Below, piece after piece: positions 1 through 7,570 of a DNA stretch of 47,532 bases (within the stretch, counting starts at the first letter, position 1; each line of letters opens with the position of its first letter). Where the stretch lies: NCBI GenBank assembly GCA_033856535.1, contig JAWVEV010000197.1:1-47532 (forward strand). Reading direction: 5' to 3'. Made by a program: the position numbers and the translations under genes. Source of the DNA: JAWVEV01 sp033856535. GTDB taxonomy: Bacteria > Actinomycetota > Thermoleophilia > Miltoncostaeales > Miltoncostaeaceae. The notes below the pieces were generated by a model that saw nothing but the letters and a program-made list of their open reading frames with translations, ran no database searches and was not told the DNA's origin.

Positions 1-74
1 CGCCCGCCCCACCACCTCCCTCTGCTGACGTGTCGGCGCCCACCCTGACCCGCCCGCAGGCGGAAGCCGCGCCC

Positions 75-350
75 ATGACCACCCTCACGCCTCCGCCGGC
101 CACCGTGGAGGACGTCCTGGCCTTCGCCCGCGAGCACCTTGACCCGGCCGGCTACTCCAACCTGATCCGGCTGCTCCGCTACCACCTCGCCCCGCTTGAC
201 CTGCGCGTCCGCCGCAGCCAGCCGCCTGGTCAGCAGCTCCACGGCCTCGTCGCGATGCTCGACCGCGAGGGGTTGACGACGCTGCTGTCCGGCATGGAGC
301 GCCGCTGGCGCAGGGGCGAGGTGCCCGTCCCGCCGTTCCCCGTCCCGTGA
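75..350 (+). CDS. Small hypothetical protein of the element
   Basis: I do not recognise this protein. From the ATG at 75 it is 91 residues; a GTG at 30 in the same frame would add 15 residues. The first 15-20 residues are Pro/Thr-rich and look disordered. The middle (about 12-75) is predicted helical, with an amphipathic stretch rich in Leu, Arg and His, and the end is Pro-rich. There is no signal peptide or membrane segment. It is the first complete gene of the co-oriented element run, and its upstream neighbour is cut by the window edge. Coding is supported by codon bias and by its place in the run, not by any known family. Confidence 0.5.
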   Translation: MTTLTPPPATVEDVLAFAREHLDPAGYSNLIRLLRYHLAPLDLRVRRSQPPGQQLHGLVAMLDREGLTTLLSGMERRWRRGEVPVPPFPVP

Positions 351-509
351 GCCCCGTCCGGTCTACGCCTGGCACCACCCGTGACTTGCGCGCAGGCGCC
401 CAGCCAAGTGATCAATGGGGTGGCGCCACGCCTCCGTGGAGCCAGCTTCCCAACAAACTGCCCCGCACCGTTTGCCGCGGCCGGGGCTCGGCACCGAGGA
501 GTGATCTCG

Positions 510-1334
510 ATGCACCTGCAGGCTACTAAGCGGTCGGCTCCGGAGCACGGCCCAGGCTGGAGTCGAGGCCAGACTCTCACGCTGGACGTCCCGTCCCCGG
601 AGGAGGTCGCGAAGATCGCGGCCCACTTCAACCGGGGCAGCACGGGCATCCGCAACCGCGCGCTCCTCGCCGTCCTCTACCGGGCCGGCTTGAGGATCAG
701 CGAGGCGGTCGGCGCACCACCTCGCCCGGCCCGCTCGGAGACCCGCATGAAGAAGGGCGAGCGGGTGCCCGTCGAGCGTGCGGCGTGCCCGGCCAAGCCT
801 GGGCTGCGGCTGTCGGACTACGACCCGGCCGCGCGCACCCTCCGCATCCGTGCGGAGAACGCGAAGGGAGGCCGTCCCCGCGTCGCCCGCATCGACGCCC
901 AGGGCGCCTCTGAGCTCAGCCTCTGGATCGAGCGCCGCGCGCGGCTGGGGATCCCCAAGACCGCCCCACTGTTCTGCCAGCTCGACGGCAGCCCCTGGAC
1001 CCGCCAGGCCGCCGCAGAGGCCGTCCGCCACGCTGCGGTGAACGCCGGGTTCGAGGTGAAGCGCGACGACGGGCGCCGGTTCAACCTCCACAGCTTCAGG
1101 CACGCGCACGCGGTGACCCTGATCCGGGCCGGCATGCGCCCGGACCTGATCATGCAGCAGCTGGGCCACGCGAACCTGGCCATCACGACGGCCTACATCC
1201 GGTCGATCTCGAGCGAGGAGGTGGGCGAGGCCCTTGACGCGGCGTTCGCCAAGGTCACCGCGTCTCCCGCCCCGCCCACGCTGCTGGGCCTCGAGGACCT
1301 TGAGGCCCTCGAGCCCGCGCTGGCGGTGGCGTGA
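510..1334 (+). CDS. Minimal tyrosine recombinase (catalytic domain only)
   Basis: A 274-residue tyrosine recombinase. The full catalytic set is visible: Arg62 in GLRISEA, Lys119 in the beta-hairpin, His194 and Arg197 in HSFRHAH, His220 in the LGHANL motif and nucleophile Tyr229. Recombination activity is therefore plausible. Unlike phage integrases and XerC/D, almost nothing precedes the catalytic domain: only about 28 residues lie before PSPEEVAKI, so the N-terminal core-binding domain is missing. About 30 residues (67-98) are inserted after the first Arg motif. The ATG at 510 is chosen because GAGGAG at 496-501 sits at good spacing; the GTG at 381 would add 43 residues of unconvincing sequence. 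The stop overlaps the next start (TGATG). It could serve dimer resolution or integration of the element, or work with the integrase at 7567. Confidence 0.85.
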   Translation: MHLQATKRSAPEHGPGWSRGQTLTLDVPSPEEVAKIAAHFNRGSTGIRNRALLAVLYRAGLRISEAVGAPPRPARSETRMKKGERVPVERAACPAKPGLRLSDYDPAARTLRIRAENAKGGRPRVARIDAQGASELSLWIERRARLGIPKTAPLFCQLDGSPWTRQAAAEAVRHAAVNAGFEVKRDDGRRFNLHSFRHAHAVTLIRAGMRPDLIMQQLGHANLAITTAYIRSISSEEVGEALDAAFAKVTASPAPPTLLGLEDLEALEPALAVA

Positions 1335-1669
1335 TGGCGACGACGGCTCTCGGCCGCGGTGAGCCCACTGAGATCGCGGCTCTCGGCCGCGGTGCAGTCG
1401 TCCGCACCATCACCGCGATCCTGGTCGAGCACGGTGTCCCGGAGACCGCGATCACGACCTCGGGCGGCCGCGCTGACGTCTTCGGCGTCGACGCCATCAC
1501 GGCCCTCGAGCTCGCCGGCGAGGCGCTGGCCGAGGCGGGCTTGATCGTCAAGATCATCCGCCGGTGCCGAGGCGTGACCGCCTACGCCGCGCTGGCCCTC
1601 CCCGGCAACGCGCGCTTCGAGCGCTTCATCGAGGACGTGCGCGGCCACCTCATCGAGGTGCTGGCGTGA
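1334..1669 (+). CDS. Hypothetical protein translationally coupled to the recombinase
   Basis: An unrecognised 111-residue protein whose ATG overlaps the recombinase stop and whose own stop overlaps the GTG of the next gene, so three genes are read as one coupled unit. The sequence alternates helix and strand. There are two Gly-rich turns (LGRG, repeated at about 7-10 and 18-21) and a central segment, about residues 24-75, that reads like a small alpha/beta fold. No cysteines stand out, and there is no membrane segment. A role as partner of the recombinase or of the downstream DNA-binding protein is suggested by the overlaps only. Confidence 0.6.
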   Translation: MATTALGRGEPTEIAALGRGAVVRTITAILVEHGVPETAITTSGGRADVFGVDAITALELAGEALAEAGLIVKIIRRCRGVTAYAALALPGNARFERFIEDVRGHLIEVLA

Positions 1670-2655
1670 GCACCCTGCCCACCCCGCCCGGCGACCGGCC
1701 CCTGACCCGCGTCGAGGCCCGGCGCCTCACCGACGAGGTCCGCGAGGACGCCGCCACTCTCTGGGGCAAGCTGCTGCGGCTCTACGAGGGCGGTGCCCAC
1801 ACCGCCCTCGGCTACGCGTCGTGGGGTGCCTACTTCGAGGCCGAGTTCGGGCAGTCCCGCTCGCGCGGCTACCAGCTGCTGGGAGCCGCTCGCGTGGTGG
1901 CTTCGCTGCCGGCCCCGGAGGTCCAGTCCACAGTTGTGGACTTGACCGAATCCCATGCGCGCGAACTTGAGCGGGTCCCGGAGGACCAGCGGGCTGGCGT
2001 CTGGCGTGCAGCGGTCATGCTGGCCAACGGCGAGGGCCGTCCGGTCGCCGCGCGGCATATCCGTGCCGTCCTTCCGACCCCCACCCGTACCCTGCCTCCG
2101 GGCTTCACGCCGCCCTCGTCGCCCTCTCCCGGCGTCGACCAGGAGCCCGAGGTCGTCCCGGCTGACGTGGCCCTGCGCGGTGGCCTCTCGCTGGTCCCTG
2201 ACCCGCCCGCAGCAACGCCTCCACCACCGGCACCGCCCATCACCGCCGAGCAGATCCGCGAGGCGCTGACGGACCCGGAGGTGGCCCGCGCCGTCGTGCA
2301 GGACGACGACGCCGTGCTGGCCATGAACGCGGCGATGGTCGATCAGGCCAGGCGGCAGAGCGTCCCGGCTAACGATCGACTGCGGGCAGCCTTGCCCAAG
2401 GTCGCTGACGACCACGCGTTCCTGCGCATGGGGCACGCCCTCACCAAGGCGGCACGGCTGATCAGGGAGGAGATCCCTGAGTTTAAGAAGGCGGCCCTTG
2501 AGGAGCCTCAGGTCACGTTCGTGGCCGAGCGCGTCGAGCGCGTCCGCCAGGCCCTCGACTGGGTCGAGTCTCCCAGCGTCGGCTTCGACCAGTCCCTGGC
2601 CCAGATCCTCGAGGCGGAGCCCCCGGACGCCCTCGAGCCGCCGGCGGACCTGTAG
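1666..2655 (+). CDS. ParB-like / DUF3102-like DNA-binding protein
   Basis: A 329-residue protein from the GTG at 1666, which overlaps the previous stop (GTGA). The N-terminal half (about 15-145) matches actinobacterial plasmid and phage proteins related to ParB-type or DUF3102 families. A helical region contains the YASWGAYFEAEFG segment, followed by a helix-turn-helix-like stretch (SRSRGYQLLGAARVV) and the typical VVDLTESHARELERVPE segment ending in an AARHIRAV helix. A Pro-rich linker (about 145-205) leads to a helical C-terminal half with no recognised domain. No ParA partner is visible, so partition is less likely than regulation or element maintenance. About 190 bases without a convincing gene follow. 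Confidence 0.65.
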   Translation: MSTLPTPPGDRPLTRVEARRLTDEVREDAATLWGKLLRLYEGGAHTALGYASWGAYFEAEFGQSRSRGYQLLGAARVVASLPAPEVQSTVVDLTESHARELERVPEDQRAGVWRAAVMLANGEGRPVAARHIRAVLPTPTRTLPPGFTPPSSPSPGVDQEPEVVPADVALRGGLSLVPDPPAATPPPPAPPITAEQIREALTDPEVARAVVQDDDAVLAMNAAMVDQARRQSVPANDRLRAALPKVADDHAFLRMGHALTKAARLIREEIPEFKKAALEEPQVTFVAERVERVRQALDWVESPSVGFDQSLAQILEAEPPDALEPPADL

Positions 2656-2848
2656 CCGTGGCCAGCTCCCGCCCGGCCGCCGGCGCGCGCGCACCAGCGC
2701 CCGCGTGCGCCCCTCGCGCGCCCCGTCCGGCCCTCGGCCCCTCCGGGCGCCTGGCGGCGGCACAGGCCCGCACGCGGCGTCCGCCCTCCCTGAGAAGGCT
2801 GCGCCAGGAACAGGTCACCTCCCCGCAACCCAGGAGGTAAGTCCCGTG

Positions 2849-3136
2849 ATGGCCACCTACATCGACAACGGCGAGGGTCCGGCGGTCCGCAACCGGCGGA
2901 GGCACGGAGACCTCGCACCCACCCCAAACGGTGGTTACGTCTACGTCGGGCCGAGCTCGCTTGAGCCCGTGGAGGGCGGTTCGGTCTTCGGCCCCTCGGT
3001 GGTGGTGCAGCCCGCACCTGCCGGCTGGCAGATCTTCCGCCACGACCGCCCGGACGAGCGGATGGCGGCGAGCAACCTTCGCGAGGCGGAGGACGCCTGC
3101 CGCGAGATCGCCGGCGCCCCTCCGAGGGACTTGTAG
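2849..3136 (+). CDS. Small hypothetical protein
   Basis: A 95-residue protein of unknown function. A strong AGGAGG at 2832-2837 precedes two candidate starts, GTG 2846 (spacing 8) and ATG 2849 (spacing 11); I give the ATG. The sequence is basic near the N-terminus (VRNRRRHGD), then beta-rich (GGYVYVG, GWQIFRHD) and ends in a helix (REAEDACREIAG). It resembles a small single-domain fold, but no family is recognised. It heads a run with the genes at 3140 and 3439, with gaps of only a few bases. Confidence 0.65.
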   Translation: MATYIDNGEGPAVRNRRRHGDLAPTPNGGYVYVGPSSLEPVEGGSVFGPSVVVQPAPAGWQIFRHDRPDERMAASNLREAEDACREIAGAPPRDL

Positions 3137-3139
3137 GCG

Positions 3140-3442
3140 ATGGGCATCGTCCACACGCGCCGCCGGCGCCGCAAGGGCCCGGCCAAGACCGTCCGCTTCA
3201 CTGGCCGTGGCCGCTTCGCCGGGTCCCGCCAGCTGCGCTTGGAGGCCCCGGAGCACGGCGGCGCCGTCACCACTCGCCAGGCCAGCGCGGACGAGCTCGC
3301 CGCCCTCGAGGCGCGGCTGGCCTCTCGGCCGGCCCGCACGCTGACCCCGGCGGAAACTGTCCTCGCGGCCCAGGCCGCAGAGCGCCGCGCCCGCAGGGCG
3401 GCCCGCACCAGCACCCGCACCCGCCAGGCGGCCGCGACGTGA
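3140..3442 (+). CDS. Small basic hypothetical protein
   Basis: A 100-residue, strongly basic protein. It starts with an Arg-rich segment (residues 7-12 are nearly all Arg), continues with KGPAKTVRF and ends in an Arg/Ala/Thr-rich tail. The composition suggests nucleic-acid binding, but no fold is recognised and low complexity makes the guess weak. It begins 3 bases after the previous stop and overlaps the next gene by 4 bases (GTGA), so it is part of the same transcript. Confidence 0.6.
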   Translation: MGIVHTRRRRRKGPAKTVRFTGRGRFAGSRQLRLEAPEHGGAVTTRQASADELAALEARLASRPARTLTPAETVLAAQAAERRARRAARTSTRTRQAAAT

Positions 3443-3807
3443 CCCCTCCGCAGCAGCCCGCGCCGGCGGTGGTTCACCCCATCGAGTTCGTCGGCCACGC
3501 CGTGATCGAGAACGGCGTGCTGCGGATCGGGGACCTCGAGGTGCCCGGCTGCCGTGGGTTCTGGAACGTCGACCACACCCGCATGGAGGCCCAGGTCTTC
3601 GTCAACCGCATCAGCGGCGACTGGATCGACGGGCTGGCCGTGGCGGAGATCCACATCGCGGTGATGGGTGACGGCCTCGCGGAGGAGGCGCTGCGCGCTG
3701 AGGAGGCGGAGGCCACCCGCATCGAGGCTGACCAGGGACCGGAGGCCGCGCGCCTCTACTGGGTCGCCAAGGGCTATCTGGACGACGAGGAGGACCTGGC
3801 CGGCTAG
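3439..3807 (+). CDS. Hypothetical acidic protein
   Basis: A 122-residue protein starting at a GTG that overlaps the stop of the preceding gene. The first 75 residues look beta-rich (VHPIEFVGHAVIENG, RIGDLEVPGC, EAQVFVNRIS) and the rest is an acidic helix (EEALRAEEAEATRIEAD) ending in DDEEDLAG. No family is recognised. It is the last gene of the first run; 686 bases without a convincing gene follow. Confidence 0.6.
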   Translation: MTPPQQPAPAVVHPIEFVGHAVIENGVLRIGDLEVPGCRGFWNVDHTRMEAQVFVNRISGDWIDGLAVAEIHIAVMGDGLAEEALRAEEAEATRIEADQGPEAARLYWVAKGYLDDEEDLAG

Positions 3808-4493
3808 CCCTCGCCGCCAACACGAGGCAGCGGGGCCGTCCGGTGAGCGCGACGTAACCCCGCTACCCCTGTCCATCGTCCGCCAGTTGCCCCAGGAGGA
3901 CGCCACCCACCATGCCGCAGGCGGCGGTGCATGGGAAGCAGGGAGGCGGTGATGAGTCGGAGACGAGGATAGGAGCTCGTCGGCGAGGCGCCTCGGCGCT
4001 GACCAGGCGGGCAAGCAAGCAGGGTTCGACAGGCAGGACGCGACGACGGCGACACGGTCGGGCAGAGGGACACGGATCCCGGGTGGACGTCCGGGGTGTG
4101 ATGAGGGGGACTTTTCAGCTGCCCTCAAACAGGCCCAGATCCAACCTTCTCCCAGCTGGGATCCTGGCCAGGTGACCTGACACCGGCACCGCCGGGCAAC
4201 CTGACCACCGCCAGCAGTCCCGTCACGGCCTCCCGGCCGACGTCCGTTTGCGTCGCTTCCCCGAGAACGGTCGCCCCACCACAAGGTGGCGCCAGGGCAT
4301 ACGTCCCGGCGCGGCCAGTCCCTGCCGGGACTGGGGATGGCGCCATGAGAATCCCTGTCACGGCGGCCCGGTGACCACGGCCAGGGCGCCATCTCCGGGC
4401 GCCTGGCCGACGTCCGCCGGCCGCTAGCTCGACCGGCTCGCCCGGAGCCCTTTCGGACTCCGAGCTCACCGGCTGCCTTCGTGTCGTCCCTCG
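3808..4493. other. Gene-poor stretch with inverted repeats
   Basis: No convincing gene is seen. Short open frames exist on both strands but lack a start signal and are low in complexity. The stretch holds several inverted repeats: 4315-4322 against 4327-4334 (8 bp, 4-base loop), a CCTGGCCAGG palindrome near 4166-4175, and a repeated GGCCGACGTCCG word near 4230 and 4407. It could hold a cis-acting site of the element (replication origin, transfer origin or regulatory region), but nothing here proves that. Confidence 0.4.
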
Positions 4494-4589
4494 CTAGCGG
4501 TTCCGCGAGACGAGCACCAGGAACGCGATCATCGCGACCAGCACCGCCAGCGCGACGATGCCGACCACGACCACACCCAAGCTCGCCAT
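4494..4589 (-). CDS. 31-residue single-pass membrane peptide
   Basis: A very short gene: ATG at 4589, stop at 4494, 31 residues. Residues 4-27 are an unbroken hydrophobic segment (Leu, Val, Ile, Ala) followed by SRNR, so it is a single membrane helix with a positive cytoplasmic tail. An AGGGAGA ribosome-binding site lies 4-5 bases before the ATG on the minus strand, and a CGGGAG-CA-CTCCCG palindrome (4607-4620) lies just upstream. It is the only clear minus-strand gene of the element. Similar mini-proteins are common in actinophages, where they may be toxins or immunity or lysis helpers; no specific function can be assigned. Confidence 0.6.
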   Translation of the reverse strand: MASLGVVVVGIVALAVLVAMIAFLVLVSRNR

Positions 4590-5171
4590 CGAGGTCTCCC
4601 TTCTGTCGGGAGCACTCCCGTGCGTGAGACGGTTGTTTCGGACCTGTGGTTTGTGCCGACCGACCTCGGACAGTTCTTGTGTGGGCGCGTTACACTCGGT
4701 TTCGAGGTTGCGCGCCCGCCTTGTCGGGCCGGTGCGTGGCTTCCTGCGACAGGAGAGAGTCGACCGTGCGTACGGGAGGCTCGATTTGCCGTCCCGCCGG
4801 GCCCCTGGATTTCGGAGTTGCACCTCCCCAGGGGCCCGACGAGGTTCTTGGACTTTCTCGACGAGAAGCGATCCAAGAAGCCGATCGGAATCCTAGCGCG
4901 AGGCTCGGGACGATCGGCTCGCTTTTATGCGGGAAGCAGGAGAAATCCGTCCATTTCTCCGCTCCATGCAGCGTCTGGTGACGAGAAAATGAGGGGAGTC
5001 GAGGCTTCCAAGCCTCACCCTCGACTCGTGGTTTCGGCTTGAGCCTTGATCGAACACACGTCCGGTCGACGCCTTCCGAGGGGTCCGCTGGTCCGGATAC
5101 GGTCCCTCGAGAAGAACCTCGGACCCCGGAGCACCGCGTGACCGCCGCCAAGACCGAGCGCCGGCGCTGGT
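4590..5171. other. Inverted-repeat-rich region, candidate structured RNA or origin
   Basis: No convincing gene. The stretch is visibly less GC-rich than its surroundings and contains a series of perfect inverted repeats. These are 4798-4808/4828-4838 (11 bp), 4880-4887/4911-4918 (8 bp), 4939-4946/4953-4960 (8 bp) and 4996-5004/5019-5027 (9 bp), the last competing with 5001-5007/5010-5016 (7 bp). A GGGGTCCG/CGGACCCC pair lies at about 5078-5131. A weak promoter-like pair (CGGACA, 18-base spacer, TACACT at 4691) points into it on the plus strand. No U-rich terminator was found, so a discrete transcript is not proven. Confidence 0.4.
4607..4620. promoter_or_regulatory. Palindrome upstream of the membrane peptide gene
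   Basis: A 6-bp inverted repeat with a 2-base centre (CGGGAG CA CTCCCG), 17 bases upstream of the minus-strand start at 4589 and next to its ribosome-binding site. It could be an operator or a 5' hairpin that limits translation. Confidence 0.4.
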
Positions 5172-5600
5172 ATGAGCACCCCGCGCTTCCTCGCGATCGC
5201 GACCCTCATCCAGCTGGTCGGCACGATCGGCACGGTGATCGCCTGGCTGGTCGGCCTCGACCGCTGGATCTCGCTGCTGATCATCGGTGGCCTCGCCCTG
5301 GTGACGGCGATCGCCTTCTTGGTCAACTACCTGCTGGTGCTGCGCCGGCGCGTGGCCGACCTCGAGCGCCAGATGGCCGACCTCGACACCAGTGGTCAGG
5401 GCAACGCCGAGGCGATCAACGACCAGGCGCTGTTCCTCACGTCCCTCGCTCGCCGGGAGATCTCCCGGCCCGAGCAGCAGGGTGTCGGCCCTCACGCGCT
5501 GGCGACGATGATGGCCCAGAAGGCAGCACGGGATTACCTTGACGCCTACCGGGGCCTCGGCAACAACCTTGAACTCAGGCATGGGCCGCCGCCCCGTTGA
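5172..5600 (+). CDS. Two-helix membrane protein with coiled coil
   Basis: A 142-residue protein with two membrane helices at about residues 5-29 and 32-57, followed by a short heptad-like segment (RRRVADLERQMADLD, about 58-72) and a soluble helical tail. No enzyme motif is visible. This layout, a short hairpin in the membrane with a cytoplasmic coiled coil, recurs among small phage and plasmid proteins but is not diagnostic. The start at 5172 has no strong ribosome-binding site. It stands alone between the inverted-repeat region and the methyltransferase. Confidence 0.6.
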   Translation: MSTPRFLAIATLIQLVGTIGTVIAWLVGLDRWISLLIIGGLALVTAIAFLVNYLLVLRRRVADLERQMADLDTSGQGNAEAINDQALFLTSLARREISRPEQQGVGPHALATMMAQKAARDYLDAYRGLGNNLELRHGPPPR

Positions 5601-5671
5601 CCACCGAGCCCCGGGAGGACTGACCTGACGTAGCGTCGCCCGGCCGGGCGCTCCGGTGCGACACTCGGACA

Positions 5672-6673
5672 ATGGGCAAGGTCGACCGTCGCCTTGAGGC
5701 GTTCTTCAGGCAGGTCCAAAAGCACGGCTACGACCCCTCACCCGAGGTTGAGCGGGCCAACCTTGAGGTGCTGCGGCTCGCTGGGGCCAGGGTCGAGAAG
5801 CGGCTGAAGTACAAGCCCAACGGCGCTCGGGGCGAAGACGGTCGGCTGCTGGACGAGACCATGCTGATCGCCCTCCCGTGCGCCGCGCCGGCGTGCATGG
5901 ATCCGGTCGACCGCTACGGCGGCCGCGAAGACCAGGACTTCTGCTCCGACGCATGCCGAATGGCCTTCCATCGCGCCGAGGCTGGCGCAGCGGCCCGCCG
6001 GCGCCTGGTCCGTCTCTACCGAGGCGACGTCTTCGACTTCCTGAGGTGCCTGCGCGCCGAGTCGATGGACCTCTGCGTGACCGATTTTCCGTATCCGAAC
6101 GCGCACGCCGAAGAGCACTACGACGTCCTCACGGTCGACCATTGGCCCGCCCTCTGCGCAGAGCTCCACCGCGTCCTCAAGCGCGGTCGCCGCGCCTACC
6201 TCTGGGCCAACAACGAGGACACGCTCGAGCCAATGGACGTGGCCATGCGGGCCTCCGGCTTCACGCGTCTCCGGCACCCGCACCAGTGGATCAAGACGCG
6301 TCGGGACGGCAAGCCGGCGGGCCAGTCCCGAGGCGGCCGGACCCACGAGCTCGTTGCCGTCTACGGCAAGGCGCCGGTGCGCCCGCTGTTCGGTCGACTC
6401 GACAATCTCCTGTACGCGCCGCGCCCCCGGGTCCCCGGGTTTACGCCCAAGCCGGTTTCGGTCCTCGAGGACATCATCCGTGCCGGCAGCCAGGAGGGAG
6501 AACGAGTCCTCGACCCGTTCGCCGGCTCAGGCAGCACGGCGCTCGCAGCGGCGGCCACCGGCCGACGTGCATGGACGTGCGAAGTGGATCAGGAGCGCCT
6601 GGCCTACCTCGGGCGGAAGCTTGACCTGCAGGTTCGGCAGCTCGCTGAAATCGGGCCCGGTCAGCTGCCCTGA
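5672..6673 (+). CDS. DNA methyltransferase (N4/N6 type) with an N-terminal zinc finger
   Basis: A 333-residue class beta amino-methyltransferase: the catalytic motif comes before the AdoMet motif. Catalytic motif IV is TDFPYPN (138-141 DFPY) in place of the usual DPPY, and the AdoMet motif is DPFAGSGST (281-289) followed by CEVD. Before the catalytic domain sits a treble-clef-like Cys cluster: Cys70 and Cys75, then FCSDACR with Cys91 and Cys95, in the style of FCS zinc fingers. No restriction endonuclease or specificity subunit is near, so it is an orphan enzyme, probably for protection or regulation of the element. The D-F-P-Y change may alter activity or target base; the rest of the fold looks intact. 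Confidence 0.8.
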   Translation: MGKVDRRLEAFFRQVQKHGYDPSPEVERANLEVLRLAGARVEKRLKYKPNGARGEDGRLLDETMLIALPCAAPACMDPVDRYGGREDQDFCSDACRMAFHRAEAGAAARRRLVRLYRGDVFDFLRCLRAESMDLCVTDFPYPNAHAEEHYDVLTVDHWPALCAELHRVLKRGRRAYLWANNEDTLEPMDVAMRASGFTRLRHPHQWIKTRRDGKPAGQSRGGRTHELVAVYGKAPVRPLFGRLDNLLYAPRPRVPGFTPKPVSVLEDIIRAGSQEGERVLDPFAGSGSTALAAAATGRRAWTCEVDQERLAYLGRKLDLQVRQLAEIGPGQLP

Positions 6674-6676
6674 CTA

Positions 6677-6740
6677 GACCACAGCCGTAACGCAACCCCG
6701 AGGTTTCGGCCGTCCCGGGGTTACGGCTGTGGTCGTTTTT
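6677..6740 (+). terminator. Strong intrinsic terminator with a 15-bp perfect stem
   Basis: Bases 6677-6691 and 6720-6734 pair perfectly over 15 bp, an inner CCCCG/CGGGG stem continues the hairpin, and GTTTTT follows at 6735-6740. It starts 3 bases after the methyltransferase stop. Confidence 0.9.
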
Positions 6741-6841
6741 CGACGTCTCCCAGCGCCCGTCTCCCGTTGTCTCCGGCGAGACTTTCGGCGCCTGACGTCT
6801 GACGCCCTTTCTTAAGAACCCTCCGGCCGGAACAGGCCGGC

Positions 6842-7201
6842 ATGCACAACTCTCACCCTTCGGGACTCCCGCCGGTCTGCACCGTCGAGCATGTGATGGC
6901 GCGCTACCACCTCCGGGACCGCCGGGCCGCACGCAGGCGCATGGACGACACAGACCGTTCCTTCGATTGGAACGGCGTTCTCGCCATCCGGCGCGAGGAT
7001 CTGCTGGCCCACGAGGAGAGCCTCATCGCCTCGCGTCAGCGGGCCAACGGCGCGGCCAGCCCCGCTCAGGGGTCCACGGGCCCCATGCCGGCGCCGAAGC
7101 GCGGCACGCGCCCGCACGCGCGGGGGACGGCCCGCTCTCGCGCCTCGTCTCCGGCCCCGCTTCCTATCAGCCTGAGTGACTTCGTGAGCGGTCCGTCTTG
7201 A
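6842..7201 (+). CDS. Excisionase-like helix-turn-helix protein
   Basis: A 119-residue protein. Residues 12-58 follow the pattern of MerR-like excisionase domains: TVEHVMARYHLRDRRAARRRM, then a wing (WNGVLAIRREDLL) in which a hydrophobic patch and an acidic Glu-Asp-Leu close the fold. The rest is a Pro/Ala/Arg-rich tail without predicted structure. Small proteins of this kind bind arm-type sites, bend DNA and steer integrases toward excision, and this one sits two genes upstream of the integrase. The assignment rests on pattern and place. It could instead be a transcriptional regulator of the element. Confidence 0.6.
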   Translation: MHNSHPSGLPPVCTVEHVMARYHLRDRRAARRRMDDTDRSFDWNGVLAIRREDLLAHEESLIASRQRANGAASPAQGSTGPMPAPKRGTRPHARGTARSRASSPAPLPISLSDFVSGPS

Positions 7202-7270
7202 TGGCCAGCCCATTACGAGAACCGGCTCCACCAGAGGTAAACGAGGACCTACCCCGACACGGAGGACCTC

Positions 7271-7570
7271 TTGACCTCGCCCGTTTCCACCATCCGCCCG
7301 CCCGTCGATCTCGGAGATCTTGATGGCCCGGCAGGCAACGCCTTCGCCGTCCTCGCCCGCTGCCGGCTGGCAGCCTGCCAGGCCGGCTGGACACCCTCCC
7401 AGGTGACCGCGTTCACCACTGAGGCCAGCCAGGGTGACTACGAGCACCTGCTTGAGACCGTCCGGCGGCGCTTCTGCGTCATCGACCCCGAGACGCCTCG
7501 CCCGCTGCTGCACCTCGACTCGCTGACCGCCCTCAAGGTCGGCCTCGACGCCGGGGAGGAGCGGTCGTGA
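7271..7570 (+). CDS. Small actinophage-type hypothetical protein
   Basis: A 99-residue protein that starts at TTG 7271 behind a GGAGG at 7261-7265. Residues 22-70 match a small helical family seen often in actinobacteriophages and integrated elements: GNAFAVLARCR, AGWTPSQVTAFTTEA and SGDYEHLL-type segments. Its function is unknown. The stop overlaps the integrase GTG (GTGA), so the two are translationally coupled, which suggests a role near integration or its control. Confidence 0.65.
   Translation: MTSPVSTIRPPVDLGDLDGPAGNAFAVLARCRLAACQAGWTPSQVTAFTTEASQGDYEHLLETVRRRFCVIDPETPRPLLHLDSLTALKVGLDAGEERS

Noticed and set aside
2658..2840. 60-codon frame between the ParB-like gene and the next gene
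   Set aside because: Low-complexity Arg/Pro/Ala sequence, no ribosome-binding site and no family.
3912..4175. 87-codon frame in the gene-poor stretch
   Set aside because: No start signal, Arg-rich composition typical of a non-coding frame, and it crosses inverted repeats.
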